Shown here in pieces: positions 1 through 11,057 of a stretch of 64,000 bases of DNA. The number at the start of each line of letters is the position of its first letter. Position 1 is the first letter of the stretch. The notes under the pieces were generated by a model that worked only from the letters and a program-made list of their open reading frames with translations, ran no database searches and had not been told where the DNA came from. Source of the DNA: Trebouxia sp. TZW2008 (taxonomy: Eukaryota > Chlorophyta > Trebouxiophyceae > Trebouxiales > Trebouxiaceae). A program made the translations under genes and the position numbers. The stretch is from NCBI GenBank assembly GCA_002118135.1, contig BDIU01000381.1, positions 1 to 64,000 of the forward strand, written 5' to 3'.

Positions 1-1051
1 AGGCAGGCTAGGTTGCAGGCAGGCTGGCAAAAAACAAGGACAAAGCACCGTCTGCGCGGCGACAGCAGCTGTGCTGGCGCAAGCATCGGCGCCTGTTGAG
101 CAGCGCCGATGTGCGCAACCCGTAAGATGCGGCCGCTGTGAGACCTTTCGGCAAGAGGTGACTCTGATCAAAGTGATCACTGACAGCTGAACCCCTCTCC
201 TGTGCGCTTTACACCGTGTCAACGGCGCCAATTGCGCCACATGGAAGCTGCGATGCAACGCGAGACAGCAAAGCAGGCAAAGATCGGGTGCAAGATGTCA
301 AACAGCAGCAGCTGCAGGTCACAAAACGCTGCAAAAAAAAGTGTTTTGACCTGCAGCATAGTCTTGATCACTGCACATACCTATTTCACAAGCATACCTG
401 CACCTCAAGCTGCCACCTGGCAGCACAAGCAGCAGGATGTCATAGCTGTCAGCACTGATCAGCTCTGCCTGCCACAACTGCTGACAGCAGGGCTGCGCTC
501 ATGCGCATAGCAAGCAGCAGGACCTGTCAAGGTTGTCTTAGCTGCTGTTGCAAATGGTCTGGAGTGCGGATGCTTGGCCAGGCGGCAACATACAACGCCC
601 TGGCGTCAACAAGGGTGTGCAGTTTCAAGCAGCAGACTTTCGCACATGATGGCAGCACGCATGAGCAATGGTTCAATGTCTGGTTTTGTCTTTACAAGGG
701 TGTGCAGAAAGTGAGCAGGAAAGTGAGCAGAATTGAGAGCAGAACAGCATGCTTTGTGAGCCCCAGCACCTGATCGGCTGTAGTTGCCTCTCTGTTCACT
801 TGCATCAGACCTGATGTGGGCACTGACATGGCAGGCTGGACTTGCCTATGCAAAACATCGCTGCAACACAATCAACAAAGCGGGCAAGCCGTAGCGTGAC
901 AGCAGAGTGCTACCTGCGAAGAATGAAAGTGCTGCTGCAAATGCTTGCACGGCCAAACAAAGAGGTGTTGCAGTACAAACCGCAACAGGTCTGGCTGTCA
1001 TGCTGCAGCTCGGAAGGCAACAAAGGCAGTAAAGGCAAGGTAAACACAAAG

Positions 1052-1227
1052 CTACATGTGTGTCTAGCATTCGGATCGTTTCACGGCTGCACATGTATTG
1101 AATAGCTCTCCCACCCAAAAAAAAAAAATCATTTTTTTCCTCTTTTTCGGGGGGAGAGGGGGGGGTGGAGGGCTATTCATTACATGTGCAGAGCGTGAAA
1201 CAATCTGGACCCTGGACACACACGTAG
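1052..1227. repeat. 176-bp foldback (long inverted repeat), MITE-like
   Basis: The left arm 1052-1107 and the reverse complement of the right arm 1171-1227 align over about 57 bases at roughly 80% identity by eye, sharing GTTTCACG, TGCACATGTA and TGAATAGC. The centre continues the pairing: CTCCCACCC plus an A-run faces a T-run plus a G-rich GGGGTGGAG. The transcript would fold into one long hairpin. A partial copy (GAATAGCTCTCCCACCCA) lies at about 1540-1558. This could be a miniature inverted-repeat transposon or a small-RNA hairpin; I see no coding capacity. Confidence 0.6.
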
Positions 1228-1287
1228 CGAAAGAAGCACAAGAGCAATCCATCTGTAGACAAGCAGCAGCCAAACTAATCAACTTGG

Positions 1288-1668
1288 AAAAGGCAGACAC
1301 GAAGAGTCTGCAAAAGAGGCTAGTGCGCTTAGCCAAACAGGCAGCATGCAAGTGTCACACTAAGTGCAAAAGCATTGTCTAGTTCAGTTTTTTTCCTTTT
1401 TACAGGGGAGATGTCCATTCCCAGTAGGCAAACAGCCAACCGGACGAACCTGGCATCTAGGTCTAGTTCATCTGAAGACAAAAAGCAGGCACCTGAGACA
1501 ACTGTCGTTGCATGTGACCTTCGATAATACATGTGTGATGAATAGCTCTCCCACCCAAAGAAAAACCAAAGGTCTAGACAATTTGTGTACCATCAGACAA
1601 AGTAGTCTGCAACAAGGTTGTTAAGCTCAGCCAAACAGGCAGCAAGTGAGCGTTTCACTATGTGCAAG
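1288..1668. repeat. Diverged direct repeat pair
   Basis: The segment at about 1288-1368 and the segment at about 1594-1668 share the order AGTCTGCAA, then CTTAGCCAAACAGGCAGCA or CTCAGCCAAACAGGCAGCA, then a TTCACTA/TCACACTA plus GTGCAA block. The spacing is about 306 bp. No coding meaning is visible; it is probably an old tandem duplication next to the foldback element. Confidence 0.5.
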
Positions 1669-2480
1669 GCAAATAACAAGCTGCAAGGTCTAGATGTTTG
1701 CTCCTGAACAATGTGTCACACCGTCCAGCTTGACTGATTACAAAAATAAATGGCCAAAAGGCCTCAACTGTTTCTTCCTCTTGTTACATGTGTGCATTAG
1801 ACCTAGCTCAAAAGGCCCCCTATCAAGTCTGAATCTTTTAGGCGGTCATGCTAGTCAGATCACCACGTGGCTTCAAGGATGCACTGCCAGCTTCCAGCGG
1901 CTTTGGGCAGAGTTCATTGAGTGCTTGGCATGCTGCCCAGCTATGCAGCTTATGCTTAGTTCAAATTGTACGCCCAAGCATGAGGCGCAATACAACTGAA
2001 GTGCTTTGCAAACCAGTACAAACAAGCAGCTCAAGCCAAAGAGCGCAGCAGCATTATTATTAAAGTCTTGTCAGTGTTGCTTGAAGTCTGACAATCTACA
2101 TAACACTCAGTACGCGTCTCGAGCAGCCTGCTTCCCGGCACTGTTATACATCTCGGCAAGGTTGTGGCTTGACGCGTATGAGTATCCTGCAGCAAGACAG
2201 TCTGGTTTTGCAGCTTTCGATCACAAGTAACAAAGATATACATTGTCACAAATCAGGAAAGTCCGTCTGCAAATGCCCAGGTGCTGCTAGTCATGATGCG
2301 AGCTATAACGAGTGTAGGTAGGCTGCATGAAATTGTGTACGTCCTGCAATTATCGTGACATGCCTTGCGCATATGCCGGCATCCTGCATGAAAGTCATTT
2401 TGATGGTGTGCAAAAGTGTTGAACATCAATAGCTGCAAGCTGAAAAGGTTTCATGAGACTCGTGTGCACATTCCAGAAAA

Positions 2481-5400
2481 TCAAAGTTCATGGCAATCAT
2501 CACCTGTTGTGGTACTGGCTGATGATGGAGCCGGACTGGTTGAGGAGGAGCCAAATGGTGCAGGGTGATTGAGACTGGTTTGAGTGAGAGGTGCTCGAGG
2601 TAAGCCTGGCCCTCGCTGTGTTGTCAAACCGCTGGGTGCGGCGCCCCATGCGTTCTTGCCAGGCGCTGCGTCAGGATTTTGTCGGGCCTGCAGGCCAATG
2701 ACAAATTGTTTCACATCAGCAGCGCAGTAGCTAGTTGATGAGCTCACCATGCAGATTTGTGCATGTCATGGTCATCAAGACTGAGACTCTGTATGTCAAA
2801 TCACAATTGAAACGCTTGAAAGTTTTGACGTCGTAGCAAACAGCATGCAGCTGCCATTGTTGCTCTCATGTGCTGGCTGGCTATGAAACATGACAACAAG
2901 CTTCTGGCATGATGTTGACATGAGGCTGCATCATTGACGCCAGGCTTGACTGCTTCAACACTGTCATGTTGTCATCATGCAAGTGGAGGCGGTACCTTCA
3001 GCAGCTCCATCAGCTGATTGTGTGTCAAAGAGTTCAGAATGACAATGTTCTGTCCAGCCTCCTCAGATGCCCGCTCAGAAGGGGCGGTTTGAGCAAAACT
3101 GGAGAAGGCTTCATGCTCTCCACCCCGCTTGCCTCTTCCAAACATGCGCCTGAAGAGACCTTGCTTAGGCTGAGGCGCCACCTTCCTGTCCTGCATGGCA
3201 TGGTACCTTTGCTCCATTCGGCGAACAAATTGTAGCTTTCTGTTTGTGGGTCGGAAAGGTATTCATGAAACCGTGTTGCTTTCGCAGTGCCTCGTTTTGG
3301 CCCTCTACCCATGTAACGTAGTGTTCAGTGGATCTGGAGCTTGGTTGACATTTTGTGTGATGAGAATTCGTAAGCTTGACAGCTTATTGTGTGCCTTTTG
3401 ACTGCACGCTTGCGGCTTGCCTGTTTGGCAGAGCAGACTAGCCTTCGAAGCAGGCAGATTTCCCTGCCGTTTTTCATTGTTCGATTTGCCTGCTGCCTGT
3501 GCTCAGACAGAGCAAGCCTGCGGTGCTCTTTTGTTTGAAAAAGTCATCAGCTGCCCCAAAAGTAAAACAAAATCCATTGCTGTCATCATGGTAATCTGCT
3601 TAGGGTCCTGATGCTTGTGATCTGTTTAGAGATGACTTAGGGAAGGACTTGAGCCCTTTCAAAGCATGCACTCATGGCACGCGTATACACGTGTGTGCTA
3701 GCTGGCAGTCTTACCCAGTCGCGATCAAAGGGAAGGTCATAAGGCTCTCTGCTGCCAGCGCTGCTGAAGGAGGCCTCCTCATCCAGGCTACGCAGCATAG
3801 CGTCTGCCTCTAGCTCCCTCACACGCGCCTCACTGGCCTCCAACTCTTGCACACGCTCTAGTAGCCTGCACGCATGGCTTGCACGTCATAGCAGTCAGCG
3901 CAAGCAGGTGTTGACACCAGTCTTGAGTGCATCAGGGCAAGCTCTTTCAGGCTGAGAATTGGAGGCTGCATGTATGCAGTGTTCAGTGGGCATCATTGCA
4001 TTATAGCTGCATTGAATATGATTTGAGAGGTTGACAATGTAAATGTAGTTGCAACACTCAGAGAACTTTTTGACGATTGAGAAATGGCTGCAGCCCATCT
4101 CAAAAAGAGAAGTGCATCAGCTTAGCAACCTTTGGTCACGGGAACACTGACACACAGGCTTGTCTGAGGGGCAGAGGTGGTGTGCAGGATTCACCTTCTA
4201 TTGGCAATCATGCATGCACTGAAAGCATGAGAGACTGAAGGTGGACGTCACCCAAAGCTCATGCACAGCTCGCAGTCATTGTTCACAATAATGCCAAAAC
4301 GGCCATGTGTGTCATTGCAGGTCAACTGCAGTTTTCAAGGTCATGATGCTCAGACAAAAACTGCTTGGGCATTCAGCATGCAGTTTATGGCAGAACAAGT
4401 CAATATGGCTAAGGCATCTAAACACAAGCAGGAATACAGCAGCTGGGAGGCATGACAGGCGGCTCACCTTCTGCGCTCCTGATCTCCATCCATGCTGTAT
4501 TGGTGCTCCCAGTCAGCAGCTGCGCCATGACCAGCAGCCTCAAGCTCTTGTATGCGCGCTAGTAACTGCTGTCTTTCAATGTCAGGCAGCCGCTGTGAGC
4601 TAGAGTTGGATGGATCTGAAGGAGACATGAGCAGCGCCTGCTCTTCCTGTGAACAGTGCAAGCTCAACTTTGGTCATGCATCCAACGCCACAGACCTGAC
4701 TCTTTTCAGCTGCATGTTTTGTATGGCAAGTGTCTTGCACAGTGCATGGGCAGCAACTGGTTGACATGATTGTTAGGAACACCTCCATCAAGCAAAGATA
4801 CCCGCAAATAGCAGGCGTTGATGTGGTTTGGCTACCAAGGTAAGGCATTGTTCTAATCGCAAATGGGCTGCTTAGCAGTGACTGTCACATGCTCATGGCA
4901 AGAGGTGGTGTCACAACAATGTCAGCTAGGCATGGCAATCCTGCGCATGAGCATATAACAAAGAAGCCTAATTAAATGATAGTACATACATGACAGAGGC
5001 AAGAAGCAGGAACAGCACCTCAAGCTGGCGGATGCGCTCTTGCAGCTGTGCTTGCTGTAGCGCAGCCTCCAGCCTCTCCTCATCCGGAAGCTGACTGCTA
5101 GCTGCTGGTTCCTGCCATTCAGCTCGGGCATTGGCCTCCTCTAGCTGCTGTATGTGCTGCCGCAAGGCTGCCTTCTCCTCGTCATCTTCCACTTGCTGTG
5201 TTGGTCTGCTGCTTGCAATGCTGCCCTGCATTATGCAGGACACTGTTGCAGTTTGCTGTGGCCAGAAATGGGGCACGTCAGCACTGATGGTGCTGAAACG
5301 TGTAAATATGGATAAAATATGCTGTGTATTTCAGGAGCAGTGCTAAATGCATCTGAACTGAAAGAGCGCACGTACCTCTTGCTACCAAGGAGCACAGGGT

Positions 5401-8400
5401 GCAGGGTATTGGGTCACAGGGTACTGGGCTACAGACTAAAAAGATTGGAAGAAGGCTAATAAAGGCTTGCCTGCAAATCTATGACTCTGCTGCGCAACGC
5501 ATCCATTTCTGCCAGCTCTGCAGCCGTATGACTGTCATTAGCAGATAGCTCCATGACGCGCGCTCTCAGCTGTCCCATTTCATGCAGATGAGCCGCTTGA
5601 GCCTGCTGCAACTGCTGCTCATGGCTTTGCTTTGCATCCTGAGCTTGTGCCTCTGCTGCTGCCTGCACGCACAACATCAACGTCTGCAAGATGGCATGGT
5701 GGGTCACACTGGCGCATCATGGCTGCTGTGAGGGAACTGTGCAAGGCTGGCACAGCTAGCAAAAGGTGTTCCTTGCAAGACGTGATGGGCTTGTCACAAA
5801 CCTATCTCGCAATGCAGCAGTTGCGATATACAGCTGATATCCAGTAGAATCGACAAGCAAGGTGGGCAGTTTGGATATTCAGCAACCAATTTTGTGTGTG
5901 TTTTCGATACAGCGAGGCCCCTTGTTTTTGTACTGTTGCTGTTGACAGGAGGCTGAGACAGCGGCCATACTACATTGATGATGCACGGCAGGTTCACCTG
6001 CATAGTTTGCACCTCCACCACTCGCGCTCTCAGTACTTGCAGCTCAGCCAGCTGCGCCTCATCCATCTCGCCACCAGTCTGTCACACACAGATGCAGAAA
6101 ATATGTCAGTAGAAGCTGCACTTGACTGTGTTTCGATGACAGTAACAACAGCTTCATGGCATGTGTGTCATACAGCTTGCAGCAAGACGTAGTCAGTGGC
6201 ACAAGTGTCTTGTAAGAGGGAGGCCTAGTACAGCCACATTCTTGTTGCAGGGTCAAAGCAGTCTGCAGCCAATCGCTACATGCTGAATGGTTTGGTGCTT
6301 CTGAGCAGAGACATTGTGATGAGTGTGATGCAAAAACAATCTCCTCTAGGAAAGAATGTATCTATCTCATCAAGAGATCACTGTAGGGGACTTTGAAGAC
6401 GTTTGCCAGTGATGATGGCATACCTGCAGCTGCATGACCCTGTTGCGCACTTCCTCCATCTCTTGCATCAGCTCAGCATTCAGTTCAGCCAGAGCAGCAT
6501 CAGCAGGAGACTGGGCAGAGGGGCTCGCCCCGTCCCCAGCCCTAGTGCTGGCCTCCCCCTCCAGCTGCATCACCCGCTGCCGCAGCAGCTCCATCTCCTG
6601 CAGAGCCTGCTCATCCACCAGCTCCTTGCCGTGGTTCTGAGCCACCTGGCTCTGCAGTGACTCCAAGTCCTTCACCCTGTCGTGACAACATCATTTATCA
6701 GGATCAGAAGAACAAAACAAGAACAAGAACAAGAACAAGAACAAGAACAAGAACAAGAACAAGAACAAGAACAAGAACAACATGTTATACATCCTAGCAC
6801 AGGTCCTGAGCACGTGTAGCCCAAATGCTGTCTCAACAGGCCTGCCTTTTCAGCATCACGCATGGATAAGCCTAAACTCCAAAACCTTCACCCTGTGAGC
6901 CACACATAGCCCTACTTGCAATATGCTTGTGAACACAAAACCAGTTGCTAAGACAGGACAGTGTCCCCATCAGCTCCTTGTCGTGGCCCTGGGTCTTCTG
7001 GCTCCGCAGCAATTTTGAGTCCCTCACCCTGCAACTCACACACAGACCTGCAGACAAGATGAAAATGCAGCATGACTTGCTCAGACAGGACAGCGTTGCC
7101 ACCAGCTCTTTGCTGTGGTGTAGAGCCACCTGGCTAAGCAGCAACTCCAAGTCCTCCCCTCTGTAACTCATGGCAGTAATTTAATACAGCAACTGTGCAG
7201 TCATAGCAGGGAATCTGTCACGACATTACTGCAGTCATGTCCGCAATGTTGTCATGATCTCTATCTGAAAAGTCTGCTGCCAAACTCGCAGACCTGCTTG
7301 CATTGAGCCTTCAGCCTGGAGCGTGTACTGGATAGGACAGTATTGCAACCCTGTTGTGAGTGCCCAATCAGCCCAAAGTACTGGCTGCAGGGTTGGCAAT
7401 TCAAAGGCAATCACAAAGCCAGTACATGCATGCATGAAGCAGCCGTGATTGTTTGCATGTGTGAAAAACCTGTGCTATGCCATGACAGCGCATGCTGGCA
7501 AAGCTGCGTAGTGCTGTAAGTACAAACACTTACTTCTTGCGGAGCTCCTCCAGCTCCAGGAATTCCTCAGGAGCCAGGTCATCAGCCAGGCCACCATCTT
7601 CTGCGCCTCCCCGCCCAAACTCAGCATACAGCTTGGCTTTCTCTCTAGCCACAGCAGCTGCTGTCATTTGCTGCAAAGCACATATGTTCAAAAATACAGG
7701 ACAAATCACGTACTGACTGCTCTACCATATACCTATGTGCTGATGTAAAGCTGTATCACAAATATGAGGGCAAGTGTATGGTGTACACTAGACAAGCAAC
7801 AGCATTCGTCAAAACAGAGATTGTGGCACCAACAACTTACGCTATGGTTTTGTGCACAGAGCAAAGGATGCTACAAGATTGCAGTACTGTCTGTCTGCAG
7901 AGGACGTACCTCTAGGTACTGCTGCATGACAGGGTCCAGCTTGAACAGATTGCCATGTACACTTGACATGCCGCCCTTATTCTTCTGAGCATCCACTGTG
8001 ACTTGCATCATGCGCTGCGCAAAGCGGCAGGTGGACAGGGTCTCACTGAGCTGGCTGACCTGCACAAGAGACATAAGAGGATTTGCAAAGCAATGGCCTA
8101 GAACTGTTGAAATGTCTGGAAAATGCATACTGTGACTTTATGCACAAAAGACTGGGATGCACAAGCACATCTGACCGCGCACAGGCATCTGCCGATGTGC
8201 TTGGCTGCATACAAAGGTAGACAAGAATAGCAAGCATCAATGTTGTTTGCACTTCACAGCAGTATCAAGTAATCAGTGCGCTCACCTCAGACCAGATGCA
8301 AGCTACTAGCAAGGTTTGGCAATTGCCGCCAATAGAGTCCTTGAGAAAGTGAGTCAGCTTGGAGGAGCGGTATGGCACATGCTTGGCATTCTTCTTGGAC

Positions 8401-9327
8401 AAGGCAATGATGACCTGCGTCGGCGTAAGTTGTAAGCAATTCCAGCAGCTCACTACAACTTGTTTACAGTTTGCCAAATACACACATCAGTAAGTCACCA
8501 TACGCAATACTCATTATGCAATACATAATGCACAATACACAGTATACTAAAGTATGAATCCCTGAGATGCAGTGCAAGTTATGACATACGCAATGCTTGT
8601 GGCCAATACGTGATACCGAATACGCAAGTGTTGTACAGAATCGATCACTGAGATGAAGAGTATGGTGACTCACTGACATACATCATGCGATAGCGACAGA
8701 GGCCATGATGAGGCATGAAAGGGAAGGTTGCTGCAGACTCTGTCTTAATCTCTCAGGCTGAACATCATTATTGCTGTTGACGGCAGCACGAGCCTCAGCA
8801 GGCAAAGCAGTACCTGCTCAAGGAAAGTGAGGGACTTATTGATGTGCATGGCCTCCTTGGCAACGCTTCCCTCTGCACCTGTCTTTGTGTAGCGCTCACT
8901 GCCAGCCAGATCCACCAGATTGAGCTTGCCAGCATATGAAGACCCATCTGCAAAATTCATGCCTTTACTCAAGCTATGTACTGCATACAATTACAGCTTT
9001 GCATGCAGCTGCAATCCTAGCACACTGTGAAGCACAATAGCTCTGTGATACAAATGAAGAGTCGTCTCAGCAATGTGTCTATGCATGCATGTACAATCTC
9101 AAATCTCTTTTTGGAAGTGTTGCAGTATTTGTGTTTACTGATATACCTGAGTCAACGGTCTCAATCCATAGCGTGAACACTGTATGAGATCTTGAGGAGC
9201 GCACATTAAGCCCATGACCTGCAACATGCCTGTTGTGCTGGCCCTGCAAGGCAATGTACAAATGTCATTGCCTGCCTGTATCATGCGCAGATTCATCTCC
9301 TGCTGTGCGCGCTCCTACAGGTGCTGA

Positions 9328-9358
<31 letters not shown>

Positions 9359-10623
9359 TGATTGAAAGCGCATGGAACGTTATTTACCTGTCTGAGCACT
9401 TCCATGGCCTCCGCCGCTGTTGTACATTTTGGGCTGCTCACATTCTTCAAAGAAACAATGTTCCTGCAAGTATGTAAGTGAGTCTCATGCTGTTATGTTA
9501 CAGGAGTCTGTGGCATTTGGCCATCAAGATGCAGACAAGCTGCGCCACGTGAGTCCTTGTTGCTGCATGGAGTACACTAATTTGCTGCGCACAACATTCC
9601 AAAAATGAATCAACAGGGCTCACTTTCTCTCGCTGATGCCAATGTCAGATGACTTTGTTTCTGGCAGGAGAAGATCTCTGAAAGTCTCATTGTATATTTC
9701 TACATATGTGACGCCCACTTTATAGTCTGGCAGGCGTCGCCTCTTCAGTTCACGGAACACCTATATCAGACAAAGGCAGTGAGGATGTCTGCAAAGCCTA
9801 TGTACTGCATGTCTTATGTAGTCTTCAGCTCCAGTGCTTCACCTGATTGATTGCTCTTGGCATGATGCCTTGCATCTCAGCGTCATCCAGATCCACATTT
9901 TCAGGTCCTGCAGACAACATCAATTTTCAGCAATGCCTCCCAAAGACAATCGTGACAGGTGTCATGTAGCAAATGCATGTAGTTTCAGCTGTGCATGTCA
10001 GTAAGCATAGACACCTGTCATGGTGTAGGTTTTGCCAGATCCAGTCTGACCATATGCCATGATGGTGCCATTGTATCCGTCTAGAACTGATGTTACTATC
10101 TCTCTGCCGCAAATCTGCAATGCATGTCACAGAGTCGGCACCCCTGGAAACAAAGACTGCGAAGCCCCATAGGTGAGATTTGAGCAAGCACTCACCTCAT
10201 GCGTGTAGCCTTGTGAAGTTGCATTCAGGACTTTGGTAAAGTTGAACTGCATTGCAAGACAGGGTGAGGCTGGCATCAAACTTGTTGAAGCTGCACGCTG
10301 GCCAACATGCTTCAGTGATCACAGTGTCAGTACAGCAGTGTGTGCCACAACAAATTTGTATGTTTGTTAGACGGTATAAGCTGGCAGCCAGGCGGGTGCA
10401 GCACACCTGGTACAGCCCCTCATCGTCGGTGCCCTTTTTGACGAGCAAAGTCGGGTTCTGCAGTCGAACAGCTTCTTCAGTTGTCGCACTTGCAGCAAAT
10501 CAAGCTGCGAGACAGTACAAGCAGCATGCTCACCGCTGAATTGTCAATAGCCTGCACAGCGGTGTCCAAAGGGTCATCTTTCGGCTTCAACCTAACCACG
10601 ACCTTGCAAGTGGAGCGACCCAT
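2481..10623 (-). CDS. KIF9: Kinesin-9 family motor (KIF9-like)
   Basis: A microtubule motor of the kinesin-9 family, which in characterised organisms acts on the central pair of motile cilia. Translation starts at the ATG at 10621-10623 ([14 protein letters not shown]). The motor is spread over about 12 exons: P-loop GQTGSGKT near 10027-10050, switch I SSRSH near 9170-9200, switch II DLAGSE near 8892-8917, and [10 protein letters not shown], the kinesin-9 form of a segment that reads INKSLLTLG in most other kinesins. From 7671 downstream the exons encode coiled coil with repeated LRxRVxxL blocks, then a basic segment ([11 protein letters not shown]) and a Pro/Ser-rich tail ending at 2481. Several introns hold degraded exon copies (6880-7165). 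Family assignment is firm; the splicing of the tail is approximate. Confidence 0.93.
6721..6780. repeat. (GAACAA)10 microsatellite
   Basis: Ten perfect head-to-tail hexamers GAACAA fill exactly 60 bases inside a kinesin intron, just upstream (in transcription) of the coiled-coil exon at 6675. Being a multiple of three it gives a long open frame on either strand, but the flanks show it is intronic. Confidence 0.9.
6880..7165 (-). repeat. Degenerate copies of a kinesin coiled-coil exon edge
   Basis: The functional exon at 6675-6421 begins with [19 protein letters not shown]. Related but decayed copies occur upstream in the intron: about 7165-7090 ([16 protein letters not shown]), about 7035-6945 ([16 protein letters not shown]) and a short one at about 6905-6880 (RVKVLEF). 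Each keeps the sequence around the acceptor side. Spacings are about 132-215 bp. The first two copies could still be read as alternative exons, but both run into CLS-rich intronic sequence. Confidence 0.65.
9329..9357. repeat. (GCT)n trinucleotide repeat
   Basis: An uninterrupted GCT/CAG run of about 29 bases lies in the kinesin intron between the exon ending near 9388 and the exon beginning near 9246. It is a simple-sequence locus and is probably length-polymorphic. Confidence 0.85.
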
Positions 10624-11057
10624 CTGATCTATCAGCACGGCGACTAAGCGCTCCGTGCGGCGGTCACTTCAGCATGGCGCATTCCACAAACCGTATCAGT
10701 GCATCAGCAATGCCATCGTCAGGTTCAGCCAAGACGCGCTGTGGCCAGCGCGAGTGAGTTCGCGCCTAGCTCGATCGCAACTGGCTTGAACGGTGACTAA
10801 ACTCATTGTGCAACCTCTGCAGAAGAAGCTGTGCCTAGACGGTCAAAATCGCAAAAAAAAAGCACGGAGCAGGCGATTTGTACTCGAAGCTCTCGCTGCT
10901 GAAACTGGTCGCAGCTTTGCCGTGAGCTCTGCAACTCGCTACGTGACAGTTGTCTTTGCAACTCAACGGCTTGTCTTGCAGTAAAGCGTAGTTGGCAGCC
11001 TGAGCACGCGCAATACGTCACTGCGTTGGTGCAAACCCTTAAGCCTTTTCAAAATAC
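10624..11057. promoter_or_regulatory. Divergent promoter region, kinesin-9 / telobox-Myb
   Basis: These 434 bp separate the two head-to-head start codons and must carry both 5' untranslated regions and promoters. I see no TATA box or named element that I would defend; composition is more CG-containing than the introns. Confidence 0.4.

Larger units (their letters stand above)
1..2480. other. Gene-free stretch at the window start
   Basis: I see no exon chain with family resemblance on either strand. The region downstream of the kinesin stop codon has many short open frames of biased TGCA-rich composition, which I regard as noise. Its visible structure is a foldback element at 1052-1227 and a diverged duplicate of flanking sequence near 1288-1368 and 1594-1668. 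The 3' untranslated region of the kinesin gene presumably lies near 2300-2480. Confidence 0.5.
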
